DNA of 6,074 nt from Myxococcales bacterium (GTDB taxonomy: Bacteria > Myxococcota > Polyangia > Fen-1088), in NCBI GenBank assembly GCA_003155465.1, contig PMCR01000248.1:1-6074 (forward strand), given 5' to 3'. The notes beneath the pieces were generated by a model. That model saw only the letters and a program-made list of their open reading frames with translations. It did no database searches and was not told the DNA's origin. Below, piece by piece: positions 1 through 5,636 of the stretch. The position numbers and the translations under genes were made by a program. The first letter of the stretch is position 1. Every line of letters begins with the position of its first letter.

Positions 1-343
1 CCCCGGTAGTCGAGCCGCCGGTCGCGTTGCCACCTGATGAGCCGCCGGCCGGCGTGGTCCCTCCGGACGGGGTGCTGCCGGTCGACGTAGCCGTGGTAGT
101 ACCCGCGGTTGCCGAGGTGCCACCTGTCACGCCCGCATCCCTCTTGGCCGTGCTGCCGCCAGACACGGACCCTGTGCTTCCGCCCGAGACGCTCGCCCCA
201 CCGCTTCCCCCACTTCCATCACTGCTGGGCGAGGTCGAGCCCGCGCTTCCGCCCTGTTCAGAAGAGAACTTCGGGCGCTCCAAAGCACACGCTCCCCCAA
301 GCGCGAGCAATGCAAGAATCGGGGCGGCGGGAGGAAATCTCAT
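1..343 (-). CDS. Putative lipoprotein with Gly/Ser/Thr-rich low-complexity region (N-terminal part, cut by left window edge)
   Basis: Reading the minus strand from the ATG at 343-341 gives 114 codons without a stop up to the window edge, so only the N-terminus is present. The start is supported by a GAGGAG ribosome binding site seven bases upstream. The N-terminus is MRFPPAAPILALLALGGAC: one Arg, a hydrophobic stretch of about 10 residues, and a Cys at position 19 preceded by L-G-G-A, which fits a relaxed lipobox. After the Cys come about ten ordinary residues, then a long stretch built almost only from Gly, Ser, Thr and Ala with GGS/GGT/TGG units, broken by a short K-R-D-A-G segment near residue 68. 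Such linkers often join a lipid anchor to a binding or enzymatic domain in secreted proteins of Myxococcota (family knowledge). That domain would lie outside the window, so no function can be given. It is transcribed divergently from the TPR gene. Confidence 0.72.
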   Translation of the reverse strand, partial: MRFPPAAPILALLALGGACALERPKFSSEQGGSAGSTSPSSDGSGGSGGASVSGGSTGSVSGGSTAKRDAGVTGGTSATAGTTTATSTGSTPSGGTTPAGGSSGGNATGGSTTG

Positions 344-350
344 GAACACA

Positions 351-356
351 CTCCTC
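351..356 (-). promoter_or_regulatory. Ribosome binding site of the left-edge lipoprotein gene
   Basis: On the minus strand this reads GAGGAG, with seven bases between it and the ATG at 343. It is one of the two clearest Shine-Dalgarno matches in the window. It fixes the start of a gene whose body runs off the left edge. Confidence 0.65.
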
Positions 357-581
357 TGCTTTGGACTCCAGAACCCCGCTCGACAGGGAATTGGGAACCG
401 CTGCAGGACGCCTGGAGGACCGCACCTTATGCAAGAGATGCAATTTCGGCAAGTTCCGCGACGGTGCCCTCATCGGGAAGCTGTGCGGAACGGATGAGCG
501 GCTGCTCGACTGCTCCACTGGCGGGACCATCGGAGATCCAGGTCACACGGTGCGCAAGACGGGACTTTCTCCCCAGGTCCG

Positions 582-596
582 GTCGACACGATCGAC
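582..596. promoter_or_regulatory. Short inverted repeat, possible operator
   Basis: The sequence GTCGACACGATCGAC holds perfect five-base arms (GTCGA and TCGAC) around a five-base centre. It lies about 140 bases upstream of the TPR start and about 30 bases upstream of the TATACT hexamer, a plausible place for a regulator site. In GC-rich DNA such short arms occur often by chance, so this is only a candidate. Confidence 0.2.
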
Positions 597-627
597 GTGA
601 GGCCTCCCCCCGACGAACCTATTCATC

Positions 628-633
628 TATACT
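628..633 (+). promoter_or_regulatory. Possible -10 hexamer (TATACT) for the TPR-lipoprotein pair
   Basis: TATACT differs from the TATAAT consensus at one base and sits in one of the few AT-richer patches of the region, about 105 bases before the TPR start. No convincing -35 element lies 16-18 bases upstream, and there is no extended -10 TG. The call rests on one hexamer and its position. Confidence 0.2.
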
Positions 634-736
634 GCCAGCCATTGTGCTTTGTTTTCGCGTCAATGAGCGCCGCATTCCCATCGAGCTGCTCCCCGACGAA
701 ATCGAGCGGGACCAAAGGAAAGGCAGGCCAAGTCGC

Positions 737-1618
737 ATGAGCCTTCGTCGAACAACCCTGGCGGCATGCGTTGGTGGGTTGGCCGCGCTGGGTATTGTCC
801 CCTTCGCGGCCGGCGCCCCCACACGGTCCTGGTCTTCTCGCGCGGAGGAAGCACGAACCGCGTGCGCAGCCGGCGAGGTCGCCAAGGGAACTCGTCTGCT
901 CGCCAAGTTGTACGCAACCACCAAGGACCCGATCTGGATCTTCAACCAGGGACGGTGCTTTCAGAAGAATGGGGAGCCAGTGCAGGCGCTCGCGCGTTTT
1001 CGGGAGTACCTGCGCAAGGCCAAGACCGCACCCAAGGACAGCGAAGCTGCAAGTGGAGTCTCCGAGGCCGAGGGCTACGTCAAGGAATTGGGGGCGAAGA
1101 TCGCGGCCCAGAACGAAAAGCCAGCGCCCAGCGAAGCGGCGCCACTGGCCCCGGTGGCGGCTGAGCCCGCTGCGAGCGAACCGCCTCTGCCCTCCCCGCC
1201 TGTGCCCTCCCCGCCTCCGGCCACGCCCACGGTCGCGAGCACCTCGGCTCCTCGCCCAGCCGAGGAACAGGGCCAAGGGCTGCTCGTGGCCGGCGTGGGT
1301 CTTGAGATTCTCGGCACTGCGGCGCTGGTGACGGGGGGAGTGTTCAGCTATCTCGTGCACAAGACGAACCGCGACGCAAACAACCTGACCGGTGAAGGGA
1401 AGGTCGCGCAGGGAGCCGATCTGCGGGTGAAGCAGGCCGACGGGAAGCACTTTGCGACCATGCAGTGGGTGTTCTACGGTATCGGCGGGGCCGCGGCTGC
1501 AGCCGGGATCACCCTTCACATCATCGGGACACGCAAGCAGAGCGGGGGAGCGAAAGCAGAACTCCAGCCTGCCGTGTCGCCCTCGGCGTGGGGCCTCAGT
1601 CTCTCGGTCCGGCTCTAG
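737..1618 (+). CDS. Exported TPR protein with proline-rich spacer and C-terminal transmembrane hairpin
   Basis: The product is 293 aa. The ATG at 737 was chosen because it begins a clear signal peptide (MSLRRTTLAACVGGLAALG..., cleavage likely after the A-A-G-A near residue 27). The frame is open upstream to 464, but that extension shows no protein-like character. A purine-rich AAAGGAAAGG precedes the start at a rather long distance. Residues 35-97 form helical hairpins typical of tetratricopeptide repeats. The best is at 64-97 (DPIWIFNQGRCFQKNGEP, then QALARFREYL), close to the TPR consensus common in Myxococcota proteins. Residues 129-175 are a Pro/Ala/Ser-rich spacer with a 14-base direct repeat (1188-1201 and 1203-1216). 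Two hydrophobic helices follow at about 182-207 and 244-263, joined by a polar loop. A role as a protein-interaction or envelope scaffold is inferred from the architecture. The partner is unknown, though the lipoprotein gene right behind it is an obvious candidate. Confidence 0.85.
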   Translation: MSLRRTTLAACVGGLAALGIVPFAAGAPTRSWSSRAEEARTACAAGEVAKGTRLLAKLYATTKDPIWIFNQGRCFQKNGEPVQALARFREYLRKAKTAPKDSEAASGVSEAEGYVKELGAKIAAQNEKPAPSEAAPLAPVAAEPAASEPPLPSPPVPSPPPATPTVASTSAPRPAEEQGQGLLVAGVGLEILGTAALVTGGVFSYLVHKTNRDANNLTGEGKVAQGADLRVKQADGKHFATMQWVFYGIGGAAAAAGITLHIIGTRKQSGGAKAELQPAVSPSAWGLSLSVRL

Positions 1619-1633
1619 CCGGCTGTGTGCAAA

Positions 1634-1924
1634 ATGCGAAACAACCTTTTCTTCCTAGGTATCCTTCTCGCCGGCGTGCTGGCAAGTTCGGCGTGCAGCT
1701 TCAAGCTCAACGTGCCTCCGGGCCAGGTGATCTGCAAAGAAGCCGCCGATTGCCCGACTGGGTGTGTCTGCGAACGAATCGATCGGGCACCTGTCGAGGT
1801 CAGCGTCTGTTGTCTCAAGCCCGGATGCACCAAGGACCTTTCCGATGAGACCGTCCTGACTGCCGCCGTGGCGGCCGGATATTCGCCCACGGACGCATCG
1901 CCGGAAACGGACGGCTCGCCGTAG
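1634..1924 (+). CDS. Small Cys-rich lipoprotein
   Basis: The product is 96 aa from the ATG at 1634. A GTG at 1625 would add only three residues (M-C-K), and no clear Shine-Dalgarno sequence distinguishes the two. The N-terminus MRNNLFFLGILLAGVLASSAC is a lipoprotein signal with Cys21 as the lipidated residue, matching a relaxed lipobox. The mature part has eight further cysteines in a CX5CX3CXC ... CCX4C arrangement (C34, C40, C44, C46, C59, C60, C65, counting from Met1, with C21 at the anchor). The core D-C-P-T-G-C-V-C suggests a small disulphide-bonded fold outside the cytoplasm. The last 25 residues are acidic and Ser/Pro-rich and probably disordered. The start lies about 15 bases after the stop codon of the TPR gene, so the two are probably co-transcribed and perhaps translationally coupled. 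No enzymatic motif is seen and the function is unknown. Confidence 0.8.
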   Translation: MRNNLFFLGILLAGVLASSACSFKLNVPPGQVICKEAADCPTGCVCERIDRAPVEVSVCCLKPGCTKDLSDETVLTAAVAAGYSPTDASPETDGSP

Positions 1925-2072
1925 GTTGAGATTCGGAGCAGGGGGCCGGGGCGGGAACGGAGACGGGGTCGGAGGCGGTGCGACGGTGCGCACACCGGCT
2001 GTCAGCGCGGAGGTGCTATCATTTGGAGGCGGTCACGAGAACGCCCCCTTGATTGGAACGCGGAGGTTCAAA
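1925..2072 (+). other. Intergenic region upstream of the radical SAM gene
   Basis: This 148-base gap begins with a very G-rich stretch (about 1938-1980) and ends in a strong ribosome binding site. The radical SAM frame is open through it from a TTG at 1926, but the encoded residues are Gly/Arg-rich and unlike any cobalamin-binding domain, so I read the gap as non-coding. A TATCAT hexamer at 2017-2022 could be a -10 element about 50 bases before the start, without a convincing -35 box. The gap is long enough for the radical SAM-MFS pair to have its own promoter. I see no hairpin-plus-T-tract terminator. Confidence 0.4.
2062..2066 (+). promoter_or_regulatory. Ribosome binding site deciding the radical SAM start
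   Basis: A perfect GGAGG lies six bases before the ATG at 2073. The open frame extends 49 codons further upstream, so this site, together with the domain beginning exactly at MRFTLVGAD, decides the start. Confidence 0.75.
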
Positions 2073-4550
2073 ATGCGGTTCACCCTCGTCGGCGCTGATG
2101 TCGAAGAAAATCTGGGTATGGGCATGATCGCGGCAGCTGCGACGGCAGCCGGTCACCGGGTGGAGGTGCTGGGCTTCAATGACAGCGCCGAGATTCCCGA
2201 CCTGGCAAATCGGATCGTGTCGAGCGGCCCGGACGTGGTGGGCCTGGCCGCCCAATTCCAGCACCGCGGCGTGGACTTCCTTGGCCTGTCAACCGCCTTG
2301 CGCAAGACCGGGTTTCGCGGACACATCTTGGCCGGGGGCCATTTCGCCACCATGGGCTATGCGAACGTCCTGGCGGGTCGCTATGGCGTGGACAGCGTGG
2401 TCCTTTACGATGGCGAGGAAACGGTGGTTGAGCTGCTTGCGGCGCTTGCCACCGAGCGAAGCCTGGATGGTGTGGCCGGCATCGCGTTCCGCAACGCCGG
2501 TGGTGCCGTGGCGCGAACTGCGCCGCGCCGCCTGCCGCACGACCTCGATGCCTTGCCCATTGCCCAGCGCTATCGGCCGCACGCGCGCCACATGCGCATC
2601 CCTTTTGTTCCGGTGAGCGGCAGCCGCGGCTGCTGGGCTTCTTGCAGCTTCTGCTCGATCACGACGGTCCTGCGCGACGCTCGCGCCCACGGCGCGCAGG
2701 GAAAGCTGTTGCGGCTGCGTTCTCCGCAAGACGTCGCGGCCGAAATGGCGGTGTTGGGCCGAGCCGTGGGTGGCAGCGCGATCTTCTGCTTCCACGACGA
2801 GAACTTCCTGCTGCCCCGCCCGGCCGACAGCTTGGCGCGGGTCGAGGCCTTCAAGCAGTATCTCGATGAGGCGGGCGTGGAGCGCGCGGCCTTCGTGGGC
2901 AAGTGCCGGCCCGACACGCTCACGCCTGAACTCGCGCGCCGCCTGGCCGAGCTGGGCGTGATTCGCCTGTACGTCGGCGTGGAGAATGCCTCGCAGCGCG
3001 GGGCCGATCACCTGAATCGCCGGGTCACGGTCGCGTCCATGCGACAGGCGCTGGACGCGTGCAACGATGCCGGTATCACCGCCTGCTACAACCTGCTGCT
3101 CTTCGAGCCCGAGACCAGCCTCGGCGATGTCGCTGAAAACATCGCTTTCATTCGCCACTACGCGGACACCCCGGTGAATTTCTGTCGGGCCGAGCCCTAC
3201 TTGGGAACGCCCCTTCATCACAGGCTGGCTCAGGCAGGAAAGCTGTCGGGCAGCTTTTTCGGCTGGGACTACCGCCTGGCCGACGATCGCGCCGAACTTC
3301 TGTTTCGCATTTCTTCGGCGGCTTTCCGCGAACGCAATTTCGCCAACGAGGGCGTGGCCAATCGCTACATGGGCCTCAACTACTCTTGCGGCGTTCTCGA
3401 CTGGTTCTACCGGGTCGGCGACATTCGCAAAGAACGCTTGCGCGGGCGCGCCCACGAATTGACCAAGAACATCTCGCTCGACACCGCCCTATTGCTCGAA
3501 CAGGCGCTGGAATTGGCCAGCCAGCTGGATCCGCACGACGATGACGGCGTGGCGCGCGAGACCGCTCGGCTTGGCCTGCAGGTGGCGGCCTCGGATCGAA
3601 TCTGGCACGCGGCTCTCGATGCCTTGATGACCGACCTGCGCGCATTCGCGGCTGCTGGACGCCGGCGCGAGACTGTTCTGCGACGGCCAGCCGGGCAGAT
3701 TGTCCGTGCGGCGCAGGGAGCAGCCTTTGCTGGCTGGATGGCACTCTCGGCTCCTGGCTGCAACAGCGGTGGCCTGAGCATTCCACCCGACGGTGGCCGG
3801 CGCGACGCCACCGCAGACCATATGGTTCTGGATCCGGCCCCGCCCCCGGACGCGGGCCGGCCCGACGCCACCCCGGAAGCCCCGATCAACTTTGATCCGC
3901 CTCCGCCGGACGGTGCGGTCGGGGATTCACTCCCACCTGATGCCGGCCGGCCCGATGCCAGGCCGGACTACATGATCGCGGACATGCTTCCACGGGATGC
4001 TGGCTCGCTGGATCGCGGCCCGGACTATCTAGTTGGCGATTCGATCCCGGATGCGCGCGGGCGCGATGCCGGCCCGGACTACATGATTGCGGACATGCTT
4101 CCACGGGATGCTGGCTCGCTGGACCGCGGCGCGAGCAGGGACGCTGGCTTGCCGGAAGCGCCGATCCCCTACGACCCGGCGCCCGCGCCCATCGGCCCTT
4201 TGTCGCCGAACCGCGGTGGCTTCTCGTCCGCGGCCACTGACGTTGGCTCCCACTGGGCCGATACGACACCCTGCCGGTCCCCACGCACACGCGATCTGCC
4301 CCTCTGTCTGCCGCCCGAGGTGCGCATAGCGGGCAGGTGGGTGGGCGGCGTTGTGCAGGCAAACCTGACCGGTTCGGACGAGTCGCTCACCATTCGCTGG
4401 CAGAGTGACGGCGAAGTGACAGGTACGGATCGCCAGGTGACCTGGGCCCCGGCGTCCGACGAGGATCAGCTCAACGTGGCGGTGCGCAGCCGGGACGGTG
4501 TTGCGGTCGCCGAATTGCGGCTCGGCCAGGTTCGCGGGCGGCGCGGGTAG
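2073..4550 (+). CDS. B12-binding radical SAM protein with fused repeat tail and C-terminal Ig/PKD-like domain
   Basis: The product is 825 aa. Residues 1 to about 135 form a cobalamin-binding Rossmann domain: MRFTLVGAD at the first strand, G-L-A-A-Q-F around 57-62, LAGGHFATM at 86-94, and YDGEET at 112-117. As in many class B radical SAM enzymes, no DxHxxG motif is visible. The radical SAM core spans about 178-390, with the [4Fe-4S] ligands C187, C191 and C194 in GCWASCSFC, an HDENF segment at 241-245 and a YVGVENAS segment at 300-307. Helical sequence follows to about 535. These parts predict a cytosolic enzyme using SAM, and probably cobalamin, for radical chemistry such as methylation. The substrate cannot be read from the sequence. 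The frame then continues with a hydrophobic segment (about 545-562) ending at Cys563, an Asp/Pro/Gly-rich repeat tract (about 570-706), and a beta-rich domain (about 745-820) resembling PKD/Ig folds. Most relatives end near the helical region (family knowledge), so the tail is unusual. The MFS gene starts 5 nt downstream. Confidence 0.93.
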   Translation: MRFTLVGADVEENLGMGMIAAAATAAGHRVEVLGFNDSAEIPDLANRIVSSGPDVVGLAAQFQHRGVDFLGLSTALRKTGFRGHILAGGHFATMGYANVLAGRYGVDSVVLYDGEETVVELLAALATERSLDGVAGIAFRNAGGAVARTAPRRLPHDLDALPIAQRYRPHARHMRIPFVPVSGSRGCWASCSFCSITTVLRDARAHGAQGKLLRLRSPQDVAAEMAVLGRAVGGSAIFCFHDENFLLPRPADSLARVEAFKQYLDEAGVERAAFVGKCRPDTLTPELARRLAELGVIRLYVGVENASQRGADHLNRRVTVASMRQALDACNDAGITACYNLLLFEPETSLGDVAENIAFIRHYADTPVNFCRAEPYLGTPLHHRLAQAGKLSGSFFGWDYRLADDRAELLFRISSAAFRERNFANEGVANRYMGLNYSCGVLDWFYRVGDIRKERLRGRAHELTKNISLDTALLLEQALELASQLDPHDDDGVARETARLGLQVAASDRIWHAALDALMTDLRAFAAAGRRRETVLRRPAGQIVRAAQGAAFAGWMALSAPGCNSGGLSIPPDGGRRDATADHMVLDPAPPPDAGRPDATPEAPINFDPPPPDGAVGDSLPPDAGRPDARPDYMIADMLPRDAGSLDRGPDYLVGDSIPDARGRDAGPDYMIADMLPRDAGSLDRGASRDAGLPEAPIPYDPAPAPIGPLSPNRGGFSSAATDVGSHWADTTPCRSPRTRDLPLCLPPEVRIAGRWVGGVVQANLTGSDESLTIRWQSDGEVTGTDRQVTWAPASDEDQLNVAVRSRDGVAVAELRLGQVRGRRG
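3963..4019 (+). repeat. 57-bp direct repeat, copy 1
   Basis: This copy encodes residues 631-649 of the radical SAM protein. It matches 4074-4130 at 55 of 57 bases at an offset of 111 bases (37 codons). The two differences (ATC/ATT and GAT/GAC) are silent. Identity stops sharply at both ends. Confidence 0.9.
4074..4130 (+). repeat. 57-bp direct repeat, copy 2
   Basis: This is the second copy of the 3963-4019 repeat, encoding residues 668-686. A diverged 54-base unit (4020-4073, starting P-D-Y-L-V-G-D) lies between the copies, so the repeat pattern is A-B-A. Confidence 0.9.
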
Positions 4551-4555
4551 CGCTG

Positions 4556-5632
4556 ATGAAGCTTCGGCCCCTGTCCGCGGAATCGCGTTTTCGGCCTGCA
4601 ATCTACGGCGTCATCCACGCCCTGGTTGACGCCGCGTGCGTGGCTGCTGTGGTACGTGCGTCGCGCGGCTCGTACGTGGGAGACTTGGGCGCCTTCCGGA
4701 CAGTGGTCGGCTACGACCTGCTCGCATTTGGTCTGCAGTTTCCCCTGGGCCTGCTGGTGGATCGGCTGCGCCTGGCCCGACTATCGATGATCGTCGGCGC
4801 GGCCATGGCCGCGGTGGTGGTGGCCCCGGGGTCGATTCCCGTCCTGGCCACCCTGATCGTGGCAGGCGTGGGCAATGCCCTGTTTCACTTGGGCGCCGGT
4901 GGGTTGGTGCTGCGAGCAACAGGTGGGCGGGCCGCCCCGGCCGGGGTCTTCGTGGCGCCCGGCGCGCTCGGTCTTGGCCTCGGCCTGTGGATGGGGCGCA
5001 CCGGCCGGGGCTCGACCTTCCCCATCTATGTCGCCCTGGTCTTCGCGGCCATCGCGCTCGTCATTTTGGACAAGCCGGCTGCGGCAAATCGGGGTACGCC
5101 GAGCGGGACAGTGGCGCAGCCAACGCTTCTGCCCTGGCTTATCCTTTTGATGCTTCTGCTCGTGTCGGTCACAGTCCGTTCCTTTGTTGGCTTCGGTGCC
5201 TGCTTTCAGTGCCCGGCGGGTCTGGCGGTCGCGATCGGGTTGCCGGTGGCTGCCTTCCTGGGAAAGCTCGTGGGTGGCTTCGTGGCTGACCGCCTGGGCT
5301 GGCTGCGCGTGAGCGTCGGGTCGCTCCTGCTGTCCTTGCCCCTCATCGCTTTCTCGGGAGGTTCACTCGTCCTGGCGCTGCCCGGCGTCCTGCTTTTCCA
5401 GAGCACGATGGCGGTCACCCTGGTGGCCGTGTACGCGCTCATGCCTCGGTGGCCAGCGACCGCATTCGGCCTGCCTTGCCTGGCGCTGATTGCGGGCGCG
5501 TTCCCGAGTTTTTTTCCCGCGGGGAAGCAGCTTTTCGGCCGCTGGACATTCGCGCTGCTCATCGCTCTCTCGGCTGCGGTTCTCGCAGTGGCGCTGCGCC
5601 GGCTCAGTCGTCGCGGCCTGGCCCGGAATTGA
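4556..5632 (+). CDS. MFS-type transporter
   Basis: The product is 358 aa, a little short for the major facilitator superfamily (usually about 400), and strongly hydrophobic with about 11-12 predicted helices. TM1 (about 13-33) carries H21 and D25 in V-I-H-A-L-V-D. The loop after TM2 is G-L-L-V-D-R-L-R (65-72), a version of the MFS motif between helices 2 and 3. A related G-G-F-V-A-D-R-L-G (240-248) occurs at the same place in the second half, as expected from the internal two-fold repeat. TM4 contains GNALFHLGAGG (106-116). The H-x-x-x-D in TM1 and the G-N-A-x-F-H stretch recall fosmidomycin-resistance-like MFS proteins, but I do not assign a substrate. The ATG lies 5 bases after the radical SAM stop codon with only a poor Shine-Dalgarno sequence, so translation is probably coupled. 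A role in moving a substrate or product of the radical SAM enzyme is inferred from position only. Confidence 0.88.
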   Translation: MKLRPLSAESRFRPAIYGVIHALVDAACVAAVVRASRGSYVGDLGAFRTVVGYDLLAFGLQFPLGLLVDRLRLARLSMIVGAAMAAVVVAPGSIPVLATLIVAGVGNALFHLGAGGLVLRATGGRAAPAGVFVAPGALGLGLGLWMGRTGRGSTFPIYVALVFAAIALVILDKPAAANRGTPSGTVAQPTLLPWLILLMLLLVSVTVRSFVGFGACFQCPAGLAVAIGLPVAAFLGKLVGGFVADRLGWLRVSVGSLLLSLPLIAFSGGSLVLALPGVLLFQSTMAVTLVAVYALMPRWPATAFGLPCLALIAGAFPSFFPAGKQLFGRWTFALLIALSAAVLAVALRRLSRRGLARN

Positions 5633-5636
5633 AACG

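Larger units (their letters stand above)
344..736. other. Divergent intergenic region between the left-edge lipoprotein and the TPR gene
   Basis: About 390 bases separate the two divergent starts and must hold promoters for both directions. Open frames cross it, including an in-frame extension of the TPR gene back to 464. Their translations show no domain, signal peptide or compositional sense, and I do not regard them as genes. The region is slightly less GC-rich than the flanking genes around 610-665. Visible candidates are a short inverted repeat at 582-596, an AT-rich TATACT hexamer at 628-633, and a short direct repeat ATGCAA-GAG-ATGCAA at 429-443. None is strong, and I see no structured RNA or terminator. 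Confidence 0.5.
3780..4191 (+). repeat. Coding repeat tract in the radical SAM tail (Asp/Pro/Ala/Gly-rich units)
   Basis: Residues 570-706 of the radical SAM protein are built from degenerate units of about 18-19 residues with a core like (D/P)-Y-M-x-x-D-x-x-P-P-D-A-G-R-x-D. Recognisable copies are HMVLDPAPPPDAGRPDA (583-599), VGDSLPPDAGRPDA (616-629), PDYMIADMLPRDAGSLDRG (631-649), PDYLVGDSIPDARGRDAG (650-667) and again PDYMIADMLPRDAGSLDRG (668-686). The tract is framed by two related motifs, PEAPINFDP (601-609) and PEAPIPYDP (694-702). Units are rich in Asp, Pro, Ala and Gly, with recurring Tyr and Met. The composition predicts an extended, disordered chain. Confidence 0.8.

Noticed and set aside
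429..443. Direct repeat ATGCAA-GAG-ATGCAA as an operator
   Set aside because: The half-sites are only six bases and there is no promoter element at a sensible distance in either direction, so it is indistinguishable from chance.
27..497. Plus-strand open frame of 156 codons, Pro/Val-rich
   Set aside because: It is the antisense shadow of the minus-strand Gly/Ser/Thr lipoprotein, which has a lipobox and a GAGGAG ribosome binding site; the plus frame has neither and ends in unstructured sequence.
464..736. N-terminal extension of the TPR gene back to an ATG at 464
   Set aside because: The extra 91 residues show no domain and would bury a clear signal peptide that begins at the ATG at 737.
623..1519. 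Long minus-strand open frame (298 codons) opposite the TPR gene
   Set aside because: It is Arg/Gly-rich with no recognisable motif. The plus strand encodes a signal peptide, TPR and membrane helices, so this is a GC-rich shadow.
1926..2072. Upstream extension of the radical SAM gene to a TTG at 1926
   Set aside because: The 49 extra residues are Gly/Arg-rich, whereas a perfect GGAGG sits six bases before the ATG at 2073, where the domain begins.
2289..3455. Long minus-strand open frame (388 codons) opposite the radical SAM core
   Set aside because: It lies exactly antisense to the conserved cobalamin and radical SAM motifs, and its translation has no coherent domain. Long antisense frames are common in high-GC genes.
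3886..4601. Minus-strand open frames opposite the repeat tail, considered as the real coding strand
   Set aside because: The two differences between the 57-bp repeats are both silent in the plus frame, and the plus frame continues directly from the enzyme. The minus translations are Arg/Pro/Ala-rich without structure.
5509..5515. Run of seven T residues in the MFS gene as a possible frameshift or slippage site
   Set aside because: The frame reads sensibly as S-F-F-P through it and continues into the final helix and stop, so there is no sign of a frameshift.
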